Source of the DNA: Bog-473 sp963821755
GTDB taxonomy: Bacteria; Actinomycetota; Acidimicrobiia; Acidimicrobiales; RAAP-2
Reading direction: 5' to 3'
Assembly (NCBI GenBank): GCA_963821755.1
Contig: CAWGEX010000003.1
Location: 1,178,001-1,242,000, forward strand
DNA length: 64,000 nt
The notes below the pieces were generated by a model, which ran no database searches, was not told where the DNA came from, and worked only from the letters and a program-made list of their open reading frames with translations. The position numbers and the translations under genes are program-made. Shown here piece after piece: positions 1-8,478 of this stretch (its first letter is position 1; the number at the start of each line of letters is the position of its first letter).

Positions 1-24
1 GCCGGCGGCGACGAGCCGACGTGG

Positions 25-30
25 CAGGAT
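25..30 (+). promoter_or_regulatory. Putative -10 box of a leaderless start
   Basis: CAGGAT sits 6 nt before the GTG at 37. No Shine-Dalgarno sequence is visible. The same box and spacing occur before the gene starting at 39916 on the other strand. Inferred from spacing only. Confidence 0.35.
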
Positions 31-36
31 GCTGGC

Positions 37-1209
37 GTGCCCAACTTGCGCACCATGGTGACCGAACTCGGCACGGGTTTGGGCATGCTCGGCGACACCG
101 ACGTCGACCTGGCCTTGCGCACGCGCTCGCCGGTGATGCGCAGTCTGTCGCCCGAGGACTGGGACCAGCTCGATACGGCGCGTGCGGGCGGCGCCTTCGA
201 CGCCGAGTTCCACGCCGCCTGGGAGAACGGGCGCGCCTTTCTCTCCGCCACCGACGGCCTCCGGGGTCGCCTACCCGAAGTCATCGAGTGGAAGGGCGTG
301 GTGCGGGCCACGGGCGACGAGGTCGCCCCGGTGGACCTGCGGATCGACCACGTCTATCTGGTCAGCTGCAAGTACCTCTCGAATATCTTGTTCAACGCGT
401 CACCCATGCACGTCTTCGACGACCTGCTGGTCGGCGGTCAGAGTCGGCGCGGCCGAGGTCTGGGTGGCGATTGGTTCGCCGAGACCGCTCCGGAGCAGTA
501 CCAGGAGCTCTACGACGTCGTGCGGGCCGCGGTCCAGGATCGTGACGTGATGGGGGCGGGTGTCGCGGGCGCCCCGGGGCGCCGGTTGATCGGCCGCGGA
601 AGGGTGGCGCCTCCGCTGCCCGGTTTGGGTGGGGCCGAAGACGATGCGCCGGCGGCGGCTCCGGTGGACACTGGTCCCGCTCTGGCCGCTCTGGGCGAGC
701 TGCCGGCAAGGGCCGGGGATCTGACCTCGGCCCACCGCTCGGCGTTGGCGGCCCGATTGAAGGGGGGGTGGCCCGAAGCGGCCAAGAAGGCGTACGGGGA
801 GCTGTCGGACGCCGTGGCTTTGGCGTCGGTCACCCGATGGCGGGCGGCGCTGACCCACAATGCCGGCTCCGGCGCCTCCATGTTGTGGCGTCTGCTGCGG
901 ATGGGGAGTGCGCCGTACTTCGTGTTGGGCTCGAGTGCGACCCGCTCGTTGCGCCTGCGCGTGGCCACGCCCTGGGATTGGCGTCAACTGTTCGCGTTGG
1001 ATCAGTTCGACCTCTTCGCTCAGGAAGGCGGCCAACCGCGGGTGGGCTGGTCGGCTCTTGTGCGAGATCGGTCCAGCGGTCAGGTCCACGAGGTGAGCGG
1101 ACACGTCGAGATCCGTTGGAGCCACGGCCGGTTCAGCGGCCCCCCGGAAGCCAAGGGGTATCTCGATACCGGCCATCACCTCGTCCCGGGATACTTCCAA
1201 CTCCGGTGA
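37..1209 (+). CDS. Protein of unknown function, possibly 5'-extended
   Basis: A 390-residue soluble protein from GTG at 37. I do not recognise the family. The first ~180 residues are acidic and mixed alpha/beta in character, residues ~185-245 are Ala/Gly/Pro-rich and look like a linker, and the C-terminal third is rich in Trp and aromatic residues (WRLLRMG, WDWRQLF). There is no signal peptide or membrane segment. The frame stays open to the window edge, so the true start could lie upstream. The GTG at 37 is preferred because a -10-like box precedes it. Its TGA overlaps the GTG of the next gene, implying co-translation with a GNAT acetyltransferase. Confidence 0.6.
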   Translation: MPNLRTMVTELGTGLGMLGDTDVDLALRTRSPVMRSLSPEDWDQLDTARAGGAFDAEFHAAWENGRAFLSATDGLRGRLPEVIEWKGVVRATGDEVAPVDLRIDHVYLVSCKYLSNILFNASPMHVFDDLLVGGQSRRGRGLGGDWFAETAPEQYQELYDVVRAAVQDRDVMGAGVAGAPGRRLIGRGRVAPPLPGLGGAEDDAPAAAPVDTGPALAALGELPARAGDLTSAHRSALAARLKGGWPEAAKKAYGELSDAVALASVTRWRAALTHNAGSGASMLWRLLRMGSAPYFVLGSSATRSLRLRVATPWDWRQLFALDQFDLFAQEGGQPRVGWSALVRDRSSGQVHEVSGHVEIRWSHGRFSGPPEAKGYLDTGHHLVPGYFQLR

Positions 1210-1796
1210 AACGATTCGAACTCTCCACCTTCCAACCACCCTTACGGGTGCCCGAGCTCCGGTCGGGCCCCACGGTGTTGCGGCCCTTTGACCTGGCCGA
1301 CCTCCCGTTGGTCCGCGAGGCGGCCGCAGACCCGTACATCCCCACCATCACATCGGTGCCACCCACCTATAGCGACGACGAGGGTCGCGCCTTCATTGAG
1401 CGCCAGTTCGAACGAAGCGAGGGTGGACACGGCTTTCCCTTCGTCATCGCCGCGGCCGCAGATCCCGAACGCGGGATCGGAGCCCTCGGCCTCTGGCTGC
1501 GCGAGATCGAAAGCGGACGGGCCTCCATCGGCTACTGGTTGACTCCGTCGGCCCGGGGGGCGCATCTGGCCGGATGGGCGCTGCGGGGAGTGGTGGCCTT
1601 TGCCTTCGAGACCCTGGCCATTCCCCGCCTCCACCTCTTCGTCGAGCCCTGGAACGTGGCCTCCCAGCGCACGGCCGAGGCGGCCGGATTCGTGCGAGAA
1701 GCCCTGTTGCGCGGCTGGGAGCGTGTTGACGACAGCCAGCGCGATGCCGTCTCCTATGCGCTGCTTCGTCAGGAATGGTCGGCCGGAGCCTTGTGA
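1206..1796 (+). CDS. GNAT family N-acetyltransferase
   Basis: A 196-residue RimJ/RimL-type GNAT that transfers acetyl from acetyl-CoA to an amine; the substrate is unknown. It begins LRPFDLADLPLVREAA, typical of the RimL N-terminus, and carries the family's IGYWLTPSARGAHLAGWALR stretch (acetyl-CoA pyrophosphate loop, residues ~100-120) followed by LHLFVEPWNVASQRTAEAAGF. The GTG at 1206 overlaps the preceding stop by 3 nt. A longer in-frame ORF runs upstream, but that part is a shadow of the previous gene. Confidence 0.85.
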   Translation: MKRFELSTFQPPLRVPELRSGPTVLRPFDLADLPLVREAAADPYIPTITSVPPTYSDDEGRAFIERQFERSEGGHGFPFVIAAAADPERGIGALGLWLREIESGRASIGYWLTPSARGAHLAGWALRGVVAFAFETLAIPRLHLFVEPWNVASQRTAEAAGFVREALLRGWERVDDSQRDAVSYALLRQEWSAGAL

Positions 1797-1905
1797 GATG
1801 AAGGACGCTTGGTCGTGGCTTCTGAGCGCTTCGGGCGCCGGACCCGCCGCGGCGGCCACCTCGACGTCAGTCCATCGGGCAGCGGGGCGACTCCACGCGG
1901 CGAGC

Positions 1906-2121
1906 ATGACGGTGACAACCGTGACCACGAAAGCTGTCCAGCAGGGCCACAAGCAAGGCGGCGTCGCGGTCGTCTTGTCCGTCATCGGACTCGCTGCCAT
2001 CATCGTATTGATCGTCCTCCTCGGCTCGCTCTCGGCTCGACGGCGCACGCGCGACGCTCCACCGGGACAGCGCCTACGGGCCAAGGGGCCGCGCCAAGGC
2101 GGGCGGGGTCTGTTCGGTTGA
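1906..2121 (+). CDS. Small single-pass membrane protein
   Basis: A 71-residue protein from ATG at 1906 (an in-frame ATG at 1798 would add 36 low-complexity residues). One hydrophobic helix (residues ~20-43, VVLSVIGLAAIIVLIVLLGS) is followed by a strongly basic tail (SARRRTRD...), so the tail should face the cytoplasm. The function is unknown. The stop overlaps the TTG start of the methyltransferase, which supports the reading frame being real. The start is uncertain. Confidence 0.5.
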   Translation: MTVTTVTTKAVQQGHKQGGVAVVLSVIGLAAIIVLIVLLGSLSARRRTRDAPPGQRLRAKGPRQGGRGLFG

Positions 2122-2834
2122 GCGAGCCCACACCCCAGGCCGACATCGGTTCGGATCGGTGGGCGGATCCAGCTGTCACCTACGACGCCGTAGCTGACCG
2201 CTATGCCGGCCGCTTCCTCCATGAGTTGGACGCCAAGCCCTTGGACCGGGACCTGCTGACTCGATTCGCCGGAGTGCTCACCGCCGATCGTCGTGGCCAC
2301 GGCGCAGGATTGGTCTGCGACCTTGGCTGCGGTCCGGGACACGTGGGCGCCTTCCTGGCCGAGCAGGGCGCCAGCGTGGTCGGCATCGACCGCTCCCGTG
2401 GCATGGTCACGCAGGCTCGCCTCCACCGTCCGACGATGCCCGTGGGACAGGGCGACATGGCTGCGCTGGGCCTGCTCAACGGCTCACTGGCCGGCATCGT
2501 CTGCTTCTACGCCCTCATCCACATCCCTCGGGCGCAGGTGCCGGGCGTGCTGAGCGAACTTCACCGCGTGCTCACGGTTGGAGGCGCCCTCCTGGTGGCC
2601 GTCCATGGAGGAGAGGGCTCCTTGCACGCCACGCAGATGCTGGAGCAACCAGCCAACCTCGACGCCACGCTCTTCTCACTCTCCGAATTGACCGGGTTGC
2701 TGGAGGCCGCCGGATTCGTCGTTGTCGAGGCGCACGAGCGCGATCCCTATGATCACGAGGTATCGACCAGACGCCTCTACCTATGGGTGACCCGACCCGA
2801 GTCTGATCGAGTGGTCTCGCCTCTGCGAAACTGA
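2118..2834 (+). CDS. Class I SAM-dependent methyltransferase
   Basis: 238 residues from a TTG at 2118 that overlaps the upstream stop. Motif I, DLGCGPGHVG at residues 68-77, forms the SAM-binding loop. VVGIDRS (motif II) and a GDMAALG stretch follow, then LSELHRVLTVGGALLVAVHG, as in UbiE/class I small-molecule methyltransferases. The substrate cannot be inferred. The long frame upstream of 2118 is a shadow of neighbouring genes. Confidence 0.85.
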   Translation: MSEPTPQADIGSDRWADPAVTYDAVADRYAGRFLHELDAKPLDRDLLTRFAGVLTADRRGHGAGLVCDLGCGPGHVGAFLAEQGASVVGIDRSRGMVTQARLHRPTMPVGQGDMAALGLLNGSLAGIVCFYALIHIPRAQVPGVLSELHRVLTVGGALLVAVHGGEGSLHATQMLEQPANLDATLFSLSELTGLLEAAGFVVVEAHERDPYDHEVSTRRLYLWVTRPESDRVVSPLRN

Positions 2835-2838
2835 CCAC

Positions 2839-3231
2839 ATGTTCCGGCGCCACCACTCGGAGGACCCGCTGGCTGATCGGATCGACGACCTGATGGCAGC
2901 CGTCTTCATCGACGTCGATCGAGAGCGTTTGGAGAAGTTGGCCGGGCATCTGGCCCCCGACTTCGTCTACATCAGTCCCCAGACCGTGGTGGAAGACGCC
3001 GAAGGCCTCAGCGAGGCCTTTAGTCGGTTCCGCCAAGACGAACAGCTTCCCGCCACCCTGCACCGCACCAGTGCGGTGGACGTCCACGATGCCCGCTTCC
3101 GCTACTCATGGGAACGGGCGGAGGGAGACGAGATCGCCATGGAGGGATGGAGCTTCGGATGGATGGACGCCTCCGGACTGGTCTCGAGGATCGTCTCCTT
3201 TGACGGGCTCGTTCCTGAAGGGTCCTCGTGA
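2839..3231 (+). CDS. NTF2-like (SnoaL/DUF4440-type) protein
   Basis: A 130-residue protein with the size and pattern of a cone-shaped alpha+beta NTF2-like fold: N-terminal helices (DRIDDLMAAVFIDVDRERLEKLAGHLAPDF split over residues ~12-40), then strands with FVYISP and a C-terminal sheet ending MDASGLVSRIVSFDGL. Such proteins bind or isomerise small molecules; no specific substrate is indicated. It starts 4 nt after the methyltransferase stop and overlaps the next gene by 4 nt, so it belongs to the same transcriptional chain. Confidence 0.65.
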   Translation: MFRRHHSEDPLADRIDDLMAAVFIDVDRERLEKLAGHLAPDFVYISPQTVVEDAEGLSEAFSRFRQDEQLPATLHRTSAVDVHDARFRYSWERAEGDEIAMEGWSFGWMDASGLVSRIVSFDGLVPEGSS

Positions 3232-3749
3232 ACGGACCGGACGGACTGAGCGGCGAGGACGGACCGGGAGACGGTCTCGCCGCCGCGTCGCCGGCGCTGG
3301 GCGCCCTTGACGAGGCCCTCCGCGCCGCGCTGGCCCTGGCCCGGGCCGAGGCCTCCGTCCACGCCATAGCCCTGGTCGGCTCGTGCGCCCGTGGCTCTCC
3401 TGGACCCGACTCGGACGTCGATCTGGTGATCCTCAGCAACGAGCCAGATGACCTCCGCCGGAGAGGCGACTGGTTCACCCATTTTGGGTCGGTGGCGTTG
3501 GTGGGACAGCGCCAGTTCGGAGATGTGACCGAACGTCGCCTGCGACGTGGTGATGGCGTGGACATCGAGATCGGGCTGGCCCCCATGAGCTGGGCCGAAA
3601 CGAATCCGGTGGACGCTGGAACCGCCCGGGTGGTGCGGGAGGGCTTCTCCATTGTGTTCGATCCCCACGGCAACCTGGCTCGGTTGGGAGAAGTCGTTGC
3701 GCTGGTTGAGCCGGCTGGGTCGGCGACGGATGTGAGGGACAATAGGTGA
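3228..3749 (+). CDS. Nucleotidyltransferase-domain protein
   Basis: 173 residues from GTG 3228, overlapping the previous stop. The pol-beta superfamily signature is plain: GSCARG at residues 51-56 and the metal-binding pair D63 and D65 in DSDVDL. A third acidic residue is likely in GVDIEIG. It belongs to the minimal nucleotidyltransferase class seen in MNT antitoxin-like and antibiotic-adenylyltransferase-like proteins. No HEPN partner lies next to it, so a toxin-antitoxin role is not supported. Confidence 0.75.
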   Translation: MNGPDGLSGEDGPGDGLAAASPALGALDEALRAALALARAEASVHAIALVGSCARGSPGPDSDVDLVILSNEPDDLRRRGDWFTHFGSVALVGQRQFGDVTERRLRRGDGVDIEIGLAPMSWAETNPVDAGTARVVREGFSIVFDPHGNLARLGEVVALVEPAGSATDVRDNR

Positions 3750-3773
3750 CCTCGAAATTGGGAGCGAACTCGC

Positions 3774-4601
3774 ATGCAGGTTGAAGTCGAAGTGGCTGAC
3801 CAGGTGGGAACCATCACGCTCAATCGCCCCGACGCACGAAACGCACTGTCCGGTGAGGTCACGCAACTCTTGGACGACGCCATCGCGAGGTTGGATTCCG
3901 ATCCGGACGTGGGCGCCATGATATTGACGGGTGCCGACCCGGCTTTTTGCGCCGGCTTCGACCTTCGGGCGCTCTCGACCGAATTGCGATCGGTGCAGCA
4001 GCAACGACAGCAGGTCCCGGTGAAGCACCTCGGCATGATGCCGGTGCACCAGACTCCGATCATCGGGGCCATCAATGGGGCGGCCGTGACCGGCGGGTTG
4101 GAACTGGCTATGGGCTGTGACTTCCTGATTGCCTCGGATCGAGCTCGCTTCGCCGATACCCATGCCCGGGTCGGGGCCATGCCCGGTGGGGGAATGACCA
4201 TCCGTCTCCCCCAGCTGATCGGCATCGATCGGGCCCGGCGGATGACCTTCACCGGCGACTTCATTGACGCGCACACGGCGTATGAGTGGGGCCTGGTGGT
4301 TGAGGTGGTGCCCCACGCCACCCTGCTGGACCGCGCCCGAGAAGTCGCCTCGACCATCGCCTCGATCCCGGCCGAACATGTACGCGAGGTCAGGCGCATG
4401 TACGCGGAGATCGGGGATTTGGTGGGCAGTGAGGCTTGGAGCACCGAATCACGCGAATCGCGGGAGTGGATGGCCCAACGCTTCGATCAGAACCGGCTGG
4501 CGGCGGAGCGAGCGGCCATCATCGCCCGGGGGCGGGTTCAGGGCGCCTACGGGCCGGGCGCGGAGTCGGATAGTGGTACGGGCGCGGTCGATCCGACGTG
4601 A
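3774..4601 (+). CDS. Enoyl-CoA hydratase/isomerase family protein
   Basis: A 275-residue crotonase-fold enzyme acting on acyl-CoA thioesters, probably in beta-oxidation-type degradation. Oxyanion-hole segments are visible: NRPDARNALS near residues 19-28, AFCAGFDL near 60, and AINGAAVTGGLELAMGCD near 101-118. GAMPGGGMTIRLPQLIG follows. The start ATG at 3774 has a GGGAG-like ribosome site 8 nt upstream. The LLM oxidoreductase overlaps its stop by 4 nt, suggesting a shared substrate pathway. Confidence 0.85.
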   Translation: MQVEVEVADQVGTITLNRPDARNALSGEVTQLLDDAIARLDSDPDVGAMILTGADPAFCAGFDLRALSTELRSVQQQRQQVPVKHLGMMPVHQTPIIGAINGAAVTGGLELAMGCDFLIASDRARFADTHARVGAMPGGGMTIRLPQLIGIDRARRMTFTGDFIDAHTAYEWGLVVEVVPHATLLDRAREVASTIASIPAEHVREVRRMYAEIGDLVGSEAWSTESRESREWMAQRFDQNRLAAERAAIIARGRVQGAYGPGAESDSGTGAVDPT

Positions 4602-5632
4602 GGGTGTACGCCGGCATGGATCCTCGCCTGACGCTGCCTGAGGTCATCGCTCACGCCCAGCGGGTCGAAGCGCTCGGCTACGACGGGCTCCATGTCGCCG
4701 AGACGATCCACGACGCCCTGGCGCTCGCTCTTCTGGCCATCGAACACACCGAGCACCTCTTGGTGCGCACCAGCGTCGCGTTGGCTTTCACTCGCAGTCC
4801 GACGTTGACGGCCTATGCCGCCTGGGACCTCTCCAAGTTGAGCGGTGGTCGCTTCGAACTGGGCCTCGGTACGCAAATTCGCCAGAACATCGAGGATCGC
4901 TACGGCATGTCATTCAGCCAAGATCCTCTCGGCCAACTCCGCGACTATGTCGGTGCCGTCCGCGCCGCCTTCGCCAGCTTCGCTTCCGGCTCACCCCCCC
5001 ACTACGAGAGTCCCCACTACCGCATCACCCGACTGCAGCCCTATTTCAACCCCGGCCCCGACCAGTCCACCGTCCCGCCGGCGATCTATCTGGGGGGCGT
5101 ACAACGCAAGGCCTGCGCGCTGGCCGGTGAGATCGCGGACGGGTTCATCACCCACCCCACCAATTCCAATCCCCGCTACCTGCGATCCACGTGCCTCCCC
5201 GGACTCGACGACGGTGCGGCACGGGCGGATCGCTCCCTCAACTCGGAATCCTTCGAACTGGTCGTTGGCACCCAAATCATCACCGGATCCTCACCCGACG
5301 CCCTGGCCCGAGAACGCGTGAGACAGCGGCGGCTCTTGGCGTTCTTGTACTCAACACCCGCCTACCGGCCGACGCTCGAGCTCTACGGATGGGCCGATCT
5401 CGGGCCCAAACTTCGCGCCCTGATCCGCAGCGAGCGCTGGGATGGGCTGGCGACCGTCCTGTCCGATGACGTGCTCGACACCCTGGTGCCCAGCGGTACC
5501 TTCGACGAGTTGCCCGATCTCCTGATCGGGCGCTTCGCCCCGCTGGGCCAGGGCATCGTGGCCTCTCCCCCGTCCGATGCCACCGACGACGGGGCGTTTC
5601 GAGAAGTGATCCGAGCGTTGCAAGCGGCGTGA
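4598..5632 (+). CDS. LLM class F420-dependent oxidoreductase (TIGR03617-like)
   Basis: 344 residues, luciferase-like monooxygenase TIM barrel. The N-terminus VYAGMDPRLTLPEVIAHAQR, the LGYDGLHVAET block and the GRFELGLGTQIRQNIEDRYG motif match the actinobacterial subgroup that uses coenzyme F420 rather than FMN. It transfers hydride to or from an unknown substrate in the cytoplasm. GTG 4598 overlaps the hydratase stop by 4 nt. The gene converges with the aldo/keto reductase, leaving 1 nt between the stops. Confidence 0.85.
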   Translation: MRVYAGMDPRLTLPEVIAHAQRVEALGYDGLHVAETIHDALALALLAIEHTEHLLVRTSVALAFTRSPTLTAYAAWDLSKLSGGRFELGLGTQIRQNIEDRYGMSFSQDPLGQLRDYVGAVRAAFASFASGSPPHYESPHYRITRLQPYFNPGPDQSTVPPAIYLGGVQRKACALAGEIADGFITHPTNSNPRYLRSTCLPGLDDGAARADRSLNSESFELVVGTQIITGSSPDALARERVRQRRLLAFLYSTPAYRPTLELYGWADLGPKLRALIRSERWDGLATVLSDDVLDTLVPSGTFDELPDLLIGRFAPLGQGIVASPPSDATDDGAFREVIRALQAA

Positions 5633-5633
5633 C

Positions 5634-6509
5634 TCAGCCGGGCATGGGAAAGATCAGCTCACCGGTCGCCATGGCGTCGACGGCCGCCTGTCGCTGCTCG
5701 TCCGACAGCGCGGCATAGCCCTCCGCCGCGTCCAAGACCGCGGGCAGCATCCCGATGTCGCCGGGGGTGCAGAAGCCGTGGACGCCCGGGGTCGAAAGGG
5801 CGAAGCGGACGCCGCGCTCGATGTCGTCGGGTGTCCGCGCCGGTTCATACCACGAGGTGGCCCAGCGCTCGCTGTCCCCCATCGATCGGCCGTCATTCCA
5901 GGGCCGGCGCGCCACCGCCTTGATGGCCATGACCCCCATGTCCCGTTGCCGGCAGACCCCCAGGAGCTCCTCGGCCGTCTCCCGGTACTCCGGTCTTCCC
6001 CACATGGCGGGATACACCGGGAACATGACGGTGTCGAGATCGAAACGTCTGAGGGCCTCGAGAAAGACCGAGGGCACGGCCAGGTCGTGACCGGTGATAC
6101 CGGCGAATCGCGTGTGGCCCTGGTCACGTAGCCGCAGTATTCGCTCGAGCGCCGGCGAACGGCGGTCCAGCTCTTCGAGCGTCGTGACGGCGTGGGCCTG
6201 GTAGAGGTCAATCACGTCGGCGCCCAGCAGACGGCGGGTGTTGTCGAACTGGTCTTGGACCCCGTCGGGATTGGCCCGCAACGTCTTGCCGGCTACGAAG
6301 ACTTCCGCACGCCGCGGGGCCAGGTGGGGGCCGACCACCGCCTCGGCCGCTCCGTACTGCGGGGCGATGTCGAGGTGGTTGACGCCTCGATCAAGTGCTT
6401 CGTGCAGCCAGATGCCCGCCTGCTCGGGCGTGGCCGCCCAGCAGGCGGCACCTCCTAGAATGGCAACGCTGCTCTCGTGACCGGTTCGACCCAGGCGTCG
6501 GCGCTCCAC
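5634..6509 (-). CDS. Aldo/keto reductase
   Basis: 291 residues; NAD(P)H-dependent reduction of carbonyls. It begins VERRRLGRTGHESSVAILGG, the usual AKR start. The catalytic tetrad can be placed at D47, Y52, K75 and H106 (HLDIAPQYG, FVAGKTL, DLYQAHA). GTG at 6509 has a GGGGAG site just upstream; the 59 residues before it in the same frame are a shadow of the VOC gene. It lies 7 nt after that gene and is probably co-transcribed with it. Confidence 0.85.
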   Translation of the reverse strand: MERRRLGRTGHESSVAILGGAACWAATPEQAGIWLHEALDRGVNHLDIAPQYGAAEAVVGPHLAPRRAEVFVAGKTLRANPDGVQDQFDNTRRLLGADVIDLYQAHAVTTLEELDRRSPALERILRLRDQGHTRFAGITGHDLAVPSVFLEALRRFDLDTVMFPVYPAMWGRPEYRETAEELLGVCRQRDMGVMAIKAVARRPWNDGRSMGDSERWATSWYEPARTPDDIERGVRFALSTPGVHGFCTPGDIGMLPAVLDAAEGYAALSDEQRQAAVDAMATGELIFPMPG

Positions 6510-6516
6510 GGCTCCC

Positions 6517-7299
6517 CTAGGACGTCTCGGGCTTGAGCGCGAGGACGTTGAACATGGCGCCCACCGGGTCGGCCATGGTGGCGAAGCGGCCTGGTTCGAT
6601 GTCCATGGGCGCCATGATGAGGGTGGCCCCGAGTTTCTGCGCCTGGGACACGGTGGCGTCGGTGTCGGCCACGGCGAAGTAGACACCCCAGAAGTTGGGC
6701 ATCTCGGCCGGCATTTCTGGCATCTTGAGCATCATGCCGCCGATGGACCGCCCAGCGAGCTTCCATTCGGTGTAGGCCGGTGGACCACCCTCGGGTCCGC
6801 CTTGTGACTCTGCGTCCCACCCGAAGACGGCTCGGTAGAACGCCTTGGCGCTGTCGAGGTCGGTGGTGATGAGTTCGCTCCAACCGTAGGTGCCGGGCTC
6901 ATTGACCAACTGGGCACCCGTGTGCTGATTGGGCTGCCACAACCCGATCACGGCGCCGGTCGGGTCGGCGAAGATGGCCATCCGTCCCGCCTCCATCACG
7001 TCCATTGCCGGCATCAGCACCATGCCGCCGTTGGCTTCGATCTTGGCAATTGTCTCGTCGACGCTGTCGACGTTGACGTAGGTCACCCAGCTGGGTGGGG
7101 CCGCCGGGTTCATCTGAGGCCCGAGGCCGGCCACCGTCTTACCCCGCAGCGTGCAGACCGAGTATCCCCCGGCCTCGGGAGGGCCCTCGGGGCAGTCCCA
7201 CCCGAGCAGGCCTGCGTAGAAATCCCGGGCCTTGGCCGGTTCGGGGCTGCCCATATCCACCCACGAAGGGACCCCGTTCTCGTAACGCTCGACCTCCAT
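6517..7299 (-). CDS. Two-domain VOC/glyoxalase-like protein
   Basis: 260 residues made of two tandem vicinal-oxygen-chelate domains (about 1-125 and 135-260). Each has the GSPEPAKARDFYAGLLGW or TTDLDSAKAFYRAVFGW entry helix and a FADPTGAVIGLWQ or MADPVGAMFNVL exit strand. The arrangement matches actinobacterial CFP30B-type proteins. The metal-dependent activity is unknown. A GAGGGTC site lies upstream of ATG 7299. Confidence 0.85.
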   Translation of the reverse strand: MEVERYENGVPSWVDMGSPEPAKARDFYAGLLGWDCPEGPPEAGGYSVCTLRGKTVAGLGPQMNPAAPPSWVTYVNVDSVDETIAKIEANGGMVLMPAMDVMEAGRMAIFADPTGAVIGLWQPNQHTGAQLVNEPGTYGWSELITTDLDSAKAFYRAVFGWDAESQGGPEGGPPAYTEWKLAGRSIGGMMLKMPEMPAEMPNFWGVYFAVADTDATVSQAQKLGATLIMAPMDIEPGRFATMADPVGAMFNVLALKPETS

Positions 7300-7418
7300 A
7301 GTGGTGACCCTCCTCGTCTGTGTTTTCCGACTGATTCGACGGTACTTGATCTGCGGTGCGCTCGCACCCGGGCTGCGGATGCCAAGATGAAAGCAATGAC
7401 TCGAGTTGCAGCTTTCCC

Positions 7419-7907
7419 GTGAGCCCCAACCCGGTCACGGCGCGGATGGAGATGATGGCGCAGCAGGTGGCCGAACGGGTGGTTGCCCTCGTCCTCGACG
7501 CCATCGACATCGACGCGCTGCTCGATCGCATTGATGTCGAGAAGCTCATTGATCGCGTCGACGTCGAAAAGGTCGTTGAGCGGGTTGATGTGGAGCGGAT
7601 CATCGAGCGGGTTGACGTGGAGCGGATCATCGAGCGGGTTGACGTCCAGAAGATCATTCAGCGAGTTGACATCAACGCCATCATCGGCGAGCTGGACATT
7701 GACGCACTGGTCGAACAGACCGAACTGGGGGCGATTATTGCCCATTCCACCACCGGCATTCTCTCCGAGGTTCTCGACGTCATTCGCGCCCAGGGAGTGG
7801 GACTGGACGACTTCTGCTTCCGCTGGGCCAATCGGTTGGTCGGCCGGAAGGTCACCGACTGGCCCAAGGGTCCGCCGCTCCTGGTCGAGCAGGAGGCCCC
7901 ATCGTGA
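7419..7907 (+). CDS. Nonapeptide-repeat protein preceding an RDD protein
   Basis: 162 residues from GTG 7419 (ATG 7446 is an alternative start). Residues ~20-110 are about nine consecutive 9-residue repeats of the form (V/I)D(V/I)(E/D)(K/R)(I/L)(I/V)(E/D)R. Two central units are almost identical at DNA level (7584-7610 and 7611-7637, one mismatch in 27). The tail (GVGLDDFCFRWANRLVGRK) is amphipathic. Similar repeat proteins sit next to RDD genes in mycobacteria and other actinobacteria, but their role is not established. The stop overlaps the RDD start by 4 nt. The charged helical repeats could form an elongated, membrane-associated rod. Confidence 0.75.
   Translation: MSPNPVTARMEMMAQQVAERVVALVLDAIDIDALLDRIDVEKLIDRVDVEKVVERVDVERIIERVDVERIIERVDVQKIIQRVDINAIIGELDIDALVEQTELGAIIAHSTTGILSEVLDVIRAQGVGLDDFCFRWANRLVGRKVTDWPKGPPLLVEQEAPS
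7584..7637 (+). repeat. 27-bp in-frame tandem duplication
   Basis: Two adjacent 27-bp units differ at one position (T/C in the third codon base) and encode two identical 9-residue repeats. This is the youngest part of the repeat array in the host gene. Confidence 0.9.
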
Positions 7908-8443
7908 CAACGGTTCCCACCGCGCCGCCGTCAAAAATGACGATCGGACGTCAAGGCAACTATGCCGGGGCGGTGAGCCGGCTGGCTGCCTTCGCGGCTG
8001 ATGTCGGCATATCGTGGGGTCTCTTCACTGCGGCGGTGGCGCTCTTGTCCGTGGCCACCCAACTCTTCGGGGGGACGACGGTTTCTCTGACCCACCATCA
8101 GATTCTCGCCATCATCGCCGTGGCGATCTGGGAATTCCTTTACTTCTCCTACTCCTGGGCGGTCAGCGGTAAGACGGTCGGCATGGCCCTCCTGGGCCTG
8201 CAGGTGGTCACAGCCGAGGGAGGCCGGATGACGGCCCGCCAAGCCGCCCTTCGCACCTTGGGCCTCGTCCTGTGCTTCCTCACCTTGGGCATCGGGTTCT
8301 TGGGCATTCTCTTTCAACGAGATCGGCGGGGCCTCCAGGACTTCGTCGCTGGAACCTCCGTCGTCTATTCCTGGGATGCCCGAGCGGCCCGGCTGCGCTT
8401 CATGTCCCACACTGAATTCTCGAAACAACGGGACGCCAAATAG
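7904..8443 (+). CDS. RDD family membrane protein
   Basis: 179 residues with three predicted transmembrane segments (~27-55, ~65-90, ~110-135). The RDD signature is present as GAVSRLAAFAADVG in helix 1. A YSWAVSGKTVGMALLGLQVV loop and QRDRRGLQDFVAGTSVVYSWD at the C-terminal side are typical of the family. RDD proteins are proposed ion or small-solute transporters; the substrate here is unknown. GTG 7904 overlaps the repeat-protein stop, so the two are probably produced together. Confidence 0.85.
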   Translation: MTTVPTAPPSKMTIGRQGNYAGAVSRLAAFAADVGISWGLFTAAVALLSVATQLFGGTTVSLTHHQILAIIAVAIWEFLYFSYSWAVSGKTVGMALLGLQVVTAEGGRMTARQAALRTLGLVLCFLTLGIGFLGILFQRDRRGLQDFVAGTSVVYSWDARAARLRFMSHTEFSKQRDAK

Positions 8444-8465
8444 CAACCGCTGGTCCAACTCTGTC

Positions 8466-8471
8466 TACGAT
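8466..8471 (+). promoter_or_regulatory. Putative -10 box (TACGAT)
   Basis: TACGAT lies 7 nt before ATG 8479. It overlaps the alternative ATG at 8470, so it favours the downstream ATG as the real, leaderless start of the hydratase. Confidence 0.45.
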
Positions 8472-8478
8472 GCCGACC

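Noticed and set aside
1242..2426. Long minus-strand ORF of 394 residues
   Set aside because: It lies over the GNAT and methyltransferase genes, which have clear motifs; its own sequence has none.
3228..3749. MNT/HEPN toxin-antitoxin pair
   Set aside because: Only the nucleotidyltransferase is present; neither neighbour is a HEPN protein and its length exceeds a minimal MNT antitoxin.
3020..4444. Two long minus-strand ORFs of 474 and 425 residues
   Set aside because: They are antisense shadows of the nucleotidyltransferase and hydratase genes, a normal effect of high GC.
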